A stretch of DNA of 6,592 bases, taken from the NCBI GenBank assembly GCA_947459455.1, contig CANHEC010000136.1:1-6592 (forward strand), written 5' to 3'. Below, piece by piece: positions 5,090 to 6,592 of the stretch. Below the pieces are notes generated by a model. It saw only the letters and a list, made by a program, of their open reading frames with translations. It had not been told where the DNA came from and searched no databases. Position numbers and translations under genes: made by a program. Position 1 is the stretch's first letter; each line of letters opens with the position of its first letter. Source of the stretch: Chitinophagaceae bacterium (lineage in GTDB: Bacteria > Bacteroidota > Bacteroidia > Chitinophagales > Chitinophagaceae).

Positions 5090-6592
5090 ATGAGTACTCA
5101 TCCCAATATCGCCACCGTCGGCCAGTTGAAAGCCAGTGGCTACCAGCCTAAATCCATCAAGCAAGAGATACGCGATAACCTGATTGGAAAAATCAGCCGC
5201 AAAGAAGAAACGTTTCCGGGCATAGTGGGCTACGAAGACACGGTGATACCCGATACCGAAAGAGCCCTGCTGAGCCGCCACAACATACTGCTGCTGGGCC
5301 TGCGTGGCCAGGCTAAAACCCGCATGGCCCGCCAAATGACCGACCTGCTGGATGAATGGATACCCGTGGTAGCGGGCAGCGAAATAAACGACGATCCGCT
5401 GCAGCCGCTGAGCAAGTACGCCGTTGATCTGATTCATGAAAAAGGCGATGATACACCCATCGAATGGATGCACCGCAGCCAGCGATACGGCGAAAAACTG
5501 GCCACGCCCGATGTAAGTGTTGCCGACCTGATTGGCGACATCGATCCCATCAAGGCGGCCAACCTGAAGCTGAGTTTTGCTGATGAGCGGGTGCTGCACT
5601 ACGGCATCATTCCCCGGAGCAACCGCTGCATTTTTGTCATCAATGAATTGCCCGACCTGCAGGCTCGTATACAGGTGGCGCTGTTCAATATTTTGCAGGA
5701 GGGCGATATTCAAATCCGCGGCTTCAAACTGCGGCTGCCGCTCGATATTCTGTTTGTATTCACAGCCAACCCCGAAGATTATACCAACCGCGGTTCGATT
5801 GTGACGCCACTGAAGGATCGTATTGAAAGCCAGATACTGACCCACTATCCCAAAACCATTGAAGCAGCGCTGAGCATTACTGAGCAGGAAGCCGATGTGT
5901 TGCCGGAGCAGGCCGACCGCATTGCCATCAGCGATATGGTAAAGCGCCTGATAGAGCAGATTGCTTTTGAGGCTCGGGGTAGTGAGTACGTCGACAAGAA
6001 GAGTGGTGTGTCGGCCCGCCTTACTATTTCGGCGTACGAAAATGCCGTCAGCACAGCGGAGCGCCGGGCCATTATTCATGGCGAAAAAAATAGCCAGGTT
6101 TGGATCAGTGATTTAAGTGGCATTATCCCCTCTATCACCGGCAAAATAGAACTGGTGTACGAAGGAGAGCAGGAGGGGCCCTACCAGGTAGCTCTCAACT
6201 TGTTGGACAAAGCCATTCGCAGCCAGTTTGTACAGTACTTTCCCAATCCCGAGCTGCTGAAAAAGCGCCGCAGCAGCGGCAAGCCACCGGCGCAGGCCAA
6301 AGAAGAGGAGAACCCGTACAAAGCCATTACGGCGTGGTTTGATGCCGGCAATAAAATAGACCTGCTGATAGATGCACCCGACCGTGACAAGATCAACCTG
6401 CTGTACCAGGTGGATGGCTTGCATGCGCTGGTGCGCAAATATTTCAACCGGGCCCATGAAGCCGAGATGGCCCTGCTGATGGAGTTTGTACTGCATGGCC
6501 TGGCCTCGTACTCGCTGATCAGCAAGCGCCTGATAGATGGCCGCGTGGAGTTTAAAGACCTGATGGGCAGTATGCTGAACCTGGGCGGCGGC
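5090..6592 (+). CDS. MoxR/magnesium-chelatase-I-like AAA+ ATPase, 3'-truncated by the window edge
   Basis: The frame is open for 501 codons from ATG 5090 to the last base, with no stop, so the C-terminus lies outside. Walker A is G70-L-R-G-Q-A-K76-T77, with the alanine typical of MoxR proteins. The Walker B strand is IFVINELPDL (181-190), with N185-E186 where D-E is usual. Sensor 1 is N227 in FTANPEDY, a likely arginine finger is R244 in PLKDRI, and a sensor-2-like segment lies near SARLTISAYE (308-317). The stretch DLIGDIDPIKA (146-156) before Walker B recalls the helix-2 insert of chelatase I subunits. No GAFTGA loop is present, so this is not a sigma-54 activator even if databases name it so. 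Residues 390-410 form a charged linker to a helical C-terminal region. With the upstream VWA protein it probably forms a cytoplasmic chaperone-like complex; the client is unknown. An in-frame ATG at 4979 would add 37 residues read through the repeats and is unlikely to be used. Confidence 0.92.
   Translation, partial: MSTHPNIATVGQLKASGYQPKSIKQEIRDNLIGKISRKEETFPGIVGYEDTVIPDTERALLSRHNILLLGLRGQAKTRMARQMTDLLDEWIPVVAGSEINDDPLQPLSKYAVDLIHEKGDDTPIEWMHRSQRYGEKLATPDVSVADLIGDIDPIKAANLKLSFADERVLHYGIIPRSNRCIFVINELPDLQARIQVALFNILQEGDIQIRGFKLRLPLDILFVFTANPEDYTNRGSIVTPLKDRIESQILTHYPKTIEAALSITEQEADVLPEQADRIAISDMVKRLIEQIAFEARGSEYVDKKSGVSARLTISAYENAVSTAERRAIIHGEKNSQVWISDLSGIIPSITGKIELVYEGEQEGPYQVALNLLDKAIRSQFVQYFPNPELLKKRRSSGKPPAQAKEEENPYKAITAWFDAGNKIDLLIDAPDRDKINLLYQVDGLHALVRKYFNRAHEAEMALLMEFVLHGLASYSLISKRLIDGRVEFKDLMGSMLNLGGG

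Noticed and set aside
4973..6079. Minus-strand open frame of 368 codons antisense to the AAA+ ATPase
   Set aside because: The plus strand encodes an unmistakable AAA+ protein over the same bases. The antisense translation has no recognisable motif, and its C-terminal end is just translated heptamer repeat.
5090..6592. Assignment of the ATPase as a sigma-54-dependent regulator
   Set aside because: There is no GAFTGA loop and no helix-turn-helix region in the visible 501 residues, and the partner is a VWA protein, which fits MoxR/chelatase-type AAA+ proteins.

Overview
The window reads as part of a Bacteroidota chromosome, most likely Chitinophagaceae or a close relative. This rests on recalled protein families: the very large DUF2723 membrane protein and the VWA and AAA+ proteins match versions typical of that phylum. 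The absence of clear Shine-Dalgarno sequences before the starts and the moderate GC content agree. The genus is not determined. No rRNA, tRNA, CRISPR array, transposase or phage gene is seen.

Layout. (1) Positions 1-3117, plus strand: the 3' part of a DUF2723 (TMEM260-like, GT-C-type) multi-pass membrane protein whose true start lies upstream of the window. (2) 3118-3183: a short convergent gap filled by a strong hairpin terminator. (3) 3184-3624, minus strand: a small membrane methyltransferase of the isoprenylcysteine carboxyl methyltransferase (ICMT)/PEMT type. (4) 3625-3717: a 93-bp divergent promoter gap. (5) 3718-4815, plus strand: a 365-residue protein with a C-terminal VWA domain and an intact MIDAS metal site. 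(6) 4816-5089: a 274-bp gap holding a degenerate 6-nt tandem repeat, a perfect 14-bp palindrome and two different 7-nt tandem repeats that run up to the next start codon. (7) 5090-6592, plus strand: 501 residues of a MoxR/magnesium-chelatase-I-like AAA+ ATPase. It stays open to the right edge, so a search that needs a stop codon would miss it.

The VWA protein and the AAA+ ATPase are the most informative pair. By analogy with BchI/BchD, MoxR/VWA, NorQ/NorD and RavA/ViaA, the ATPase probably forms a ring that works with the VWA protein to remodel or load metal into a client protein. No client is encoded in the window. The ATPase has an Asn-Glu in place of the usual Asp-Glu of Walker B, which I believe is a trait of its subfamily and not damage. 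The DUF2723 gene and the methyltransferase show no evident functional link to this pair.

I see no clearly new system here. The best candidates for follow-up are the client-less AAA+/VWA pair and the repeat-rich leader between its two genes.
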